This document shows, piece by piece, positions 62,086 through 64,000 of a stretch of DNA of 64,000 nt (positions are counted from its first letter, which is position 1; the number at the start of each line of letters is the position of its first letter). The translations under genes and the position numbers were made by a program. The notes under the pieces were generated by a model that made no database searches, was not told where the DNA came from, and worked only from the letters and a program-made list of their open reading frames with translations. This stretch comes from Patagioenas fasciata (Eukaryota > Chordata > Aves > Columbiformes > Columbidae). Where the stretch lies: NCBI RefSeq assembly GCF_037038585.1, contig NC_092560.1:62996049-63060048 (forward strand), in the 5' to 3' direction.

Positions 62086-63616
62086 ATTTTGAAGTAGTCT
62101 ACAAACTGCTAGTACTACACATCACTTTTAATCAGCTGCTCTGTATGTGCTTACACTTCTTATGAACTCTGAGACTAGACAATCTATAGAGAGGTCATTA
62201 AATGCTACTGAAGGACAAAATCCATGAAAGTGCTTAGCACCTTTTCCTTTCTGGCCTTTGCAAATCAGCTGGATCTACTAGAATCAGAAGTATTTTTCAA
62301 GAAATTTCTCAATGCAAAGCACAAGAAACTGAAAAAAACATAATAAGAGGTAGACAAAAACATCTGATGCTGAATTAAGTGTATCTGAGATCGTGAAGCC
62401 TTGTTAAACTAGTTCCTGTTGTGTGCATATTCATTTGTTGAGAAGTTTGCTCTTAAAAAATTAAAGATATAATAGAGATTTTTGTAAATAGCCCCCAGTG
62501 CAAAGCACTACACTAGTTACAAGAAAGAGACACTACAGAATGATATCAGAGATCAGAGTTACATGGTGTCTTTCCCAGCTGAACACGGCATTTAGTGGTG
62601 AGCTCTACACTGTAGTTCCTTTTTGGACATTTCTTGTGTTATTCCTGGCACAAGAGCAGAACAAAAGGAGCCCAGCCTGGAAAGAAGGTTTCCTATCTAG
62701 CTCTTCAGTGAGTCAACAGGTGTTTTCAAATTTGGCCCTACCTCTGAAAGGTCCTTTCTTGAGAGCACACGAAGAACAGAAAGACATAAATTCATTTCCT
62801 TAAAATCTATTTTTGTCTTATCTTTATCTGGGATTGCTTGGCTGAACAAAATTTACCATGTTTGTTTTTTTTTTTTTTAAGCAAAAGCAACTTGACCACC
62901 TCTGATAAGATGTGAACAATTGCTACCACCAAGTGTAGGCCTGATCTCCCACTTTTTAAAAGGAAGCTAATAGTAAGAAATCATATGATATTAACAAAAC
63001 CTAAATTGTTCTAATCAGAAACATTTTATTCAGAGGTTTAAGGAGGAGATTTTGAAGGGTAAAGGCCATTTGCTACCCACTTCCCAGAGAAAGCTCATAA
63101 CAGCACTAGGTCATGCCCATAGATGTACAGACATTAGCTGTCAGTCCTCTGTGCCACCATAAGAAAGTGAAGAAGGGTGAACAATGAGAGTTGGACCTTA
63201 CTCAGAGCTGAGATGCTTTTTAGGAAACATGGGTTTCTGTTTTGCTTCTCTGTACTAAAAGCAGACAAGACTTGAAGAGGTGATGGGCAGGAAAGGAGAG
63301 TGTTAAGTTTGAGTGTAGAAGCACGGGATGTCCATCCAGAGAGATCCCTCTCTCCCTCTCACAGGACTTGCACAACTCCTGAAGAGATATTTGCATGTTC
63401 TTGCACATTTGTCTGTCTCCCAGGCAGAGGCAGGGAAGGACATGTTGAGGAGAAAGGGAAGTCAGGAGTATTTTGCTAAAGTTCTCTGTTCCTCTTCCCG
63501 CTGCTATCAGCAGCTTGGCGTATGCGGAAGGGGGAGGTTGGGCGTATGGATAATCCCCTGGCCAACCATTTACATGAGAACATGCAGAGAGGAAATTCAA
63601 GCAACTTCATCCTTGA

Positions 63617-64000
63617 GAAAGTTGTTTCCTCCCTTTCTTCCCACCCAATCTCCCTTTCCCCCTCCCGAGGTTCTCTCTTCTTCTCTCCCTGACAGTAGCT
63701 GCTAAGATGGCCACCCCTACACTTTCAGGCTTGCAATGGCTTCAGCCAGCCCTGTGTCCCTCTGTGACAGGCTCAGCCCCAGCAGGGAAGCATGGGGCAA
63801 CACAGGGTCCCATGTCCTGATGCAGGGGAAAGTTGGACATAGGCATTGCTGCTGCTGAGGGGCACAGGGGTGAGGGAGCACACCATCATGAGGGCAGGCA
63901 AAAGGCCACCCACCCTTCCCAGCTGCCAGAGCTCCTCTCTCCACACAAACTGCTGGTGACCAGCTCTCATCAGCCCTGCCACACTCCTCCATTCTCCCTC
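63617..64000. other. GC-richer, pyrimidine-rich right edge
   Basis: A C/T-rich run (63625-63690) ends in CTGACAG at 63689-63695 and is followed by ATG in good context (AAGATGG) at 63707. The frame it opens is short and unlike FYB1 or anything I recognise. CpG is sparse, so it is not a clear CpG island. Function is undecided. Confidence 0.3.

Larger units (their letters stand above)
48616..63600. other. Intergenic region right of C9
   Basis: AT-rich sequence in which I recognise no exon. It holds the CR1 fragments, microsatellites and small duplications listed separately, plus homopolymers such as A19 at 53369-53387. FYB1, the next gene in this orientation in mammals, should lie further right; its long first coding exon is not visible here. 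Confidence 0.6.

Overview
The window is nuclear DNA of a vertebrate, most likely a bird. It is AT-rich, intron-rich and low in CpG. It carries several truncated CR1-type LINE fragments, and its two genes look like avian or sauropsid versions of mammalian genes. Two protein-coding genes lie head-to-tail on the + strand, DAB2 and then complement C9. This is the order known from the mammalian DAB2-C9-FYB1 neighbourhood. In chicken this block is on chromosome Z; that placement is recalled, not shown by the sequence.

Layout: 1-11182 reads as the end of DAB2 intron 1 (or upstream DNA) with no recognisable coding exon. DAB2 coding exons run from 11218 to a stop at 22539-22541, with a further 3' UTR exon and an ATTAAA poly(A) signal near 24701. 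The joined reading frame is 754 codons and every junction keeps phase. After about 1.9 kb of intergenic DNA, C9 begins with a short signal-peptide exon (ATG at 26667). It has 11 coding exons ending at 46535, giving 598 codons, and probably a separate 3' UTR exon near 48450-48615. From there to 64000 I find no gene, only CR1 fragments, microsatellites and small local duplications. FYB1 would be expected further right; no coding exon of it is visible.

Functions: DAB2 is an endocytic clathrin adaptor (PTB domain, clathrin box, DPF/NPF motifs, myosin VI region). C9 is the pore-forming last component of the membrane attack complex. They share a neighbourhood, not a pathway.

The most notable points are as follows. 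C9 has an extra C-terminal thrombospondin type 1 module that human C9 lacks, paired with an extra cysteine in the EGF module. DAB2 exon 12 appears to use a GC donor, or else a weak GT donor that shortens the exon, at the place that encodes the myosin VI binding helix, and that segment is strongly diverged. The C9 leader has an upstream ORF overlapping the start codon as ATGA. C9 exon 9 has a NAGNAG acceptor. Both genes seem to carry an intron just after the stop codon. I saw nothing that qualifies as an unknown biological system; most of the window is intron and ordinary intergenic DNA. All exon borders were read by eye and none was checked against transcripts.
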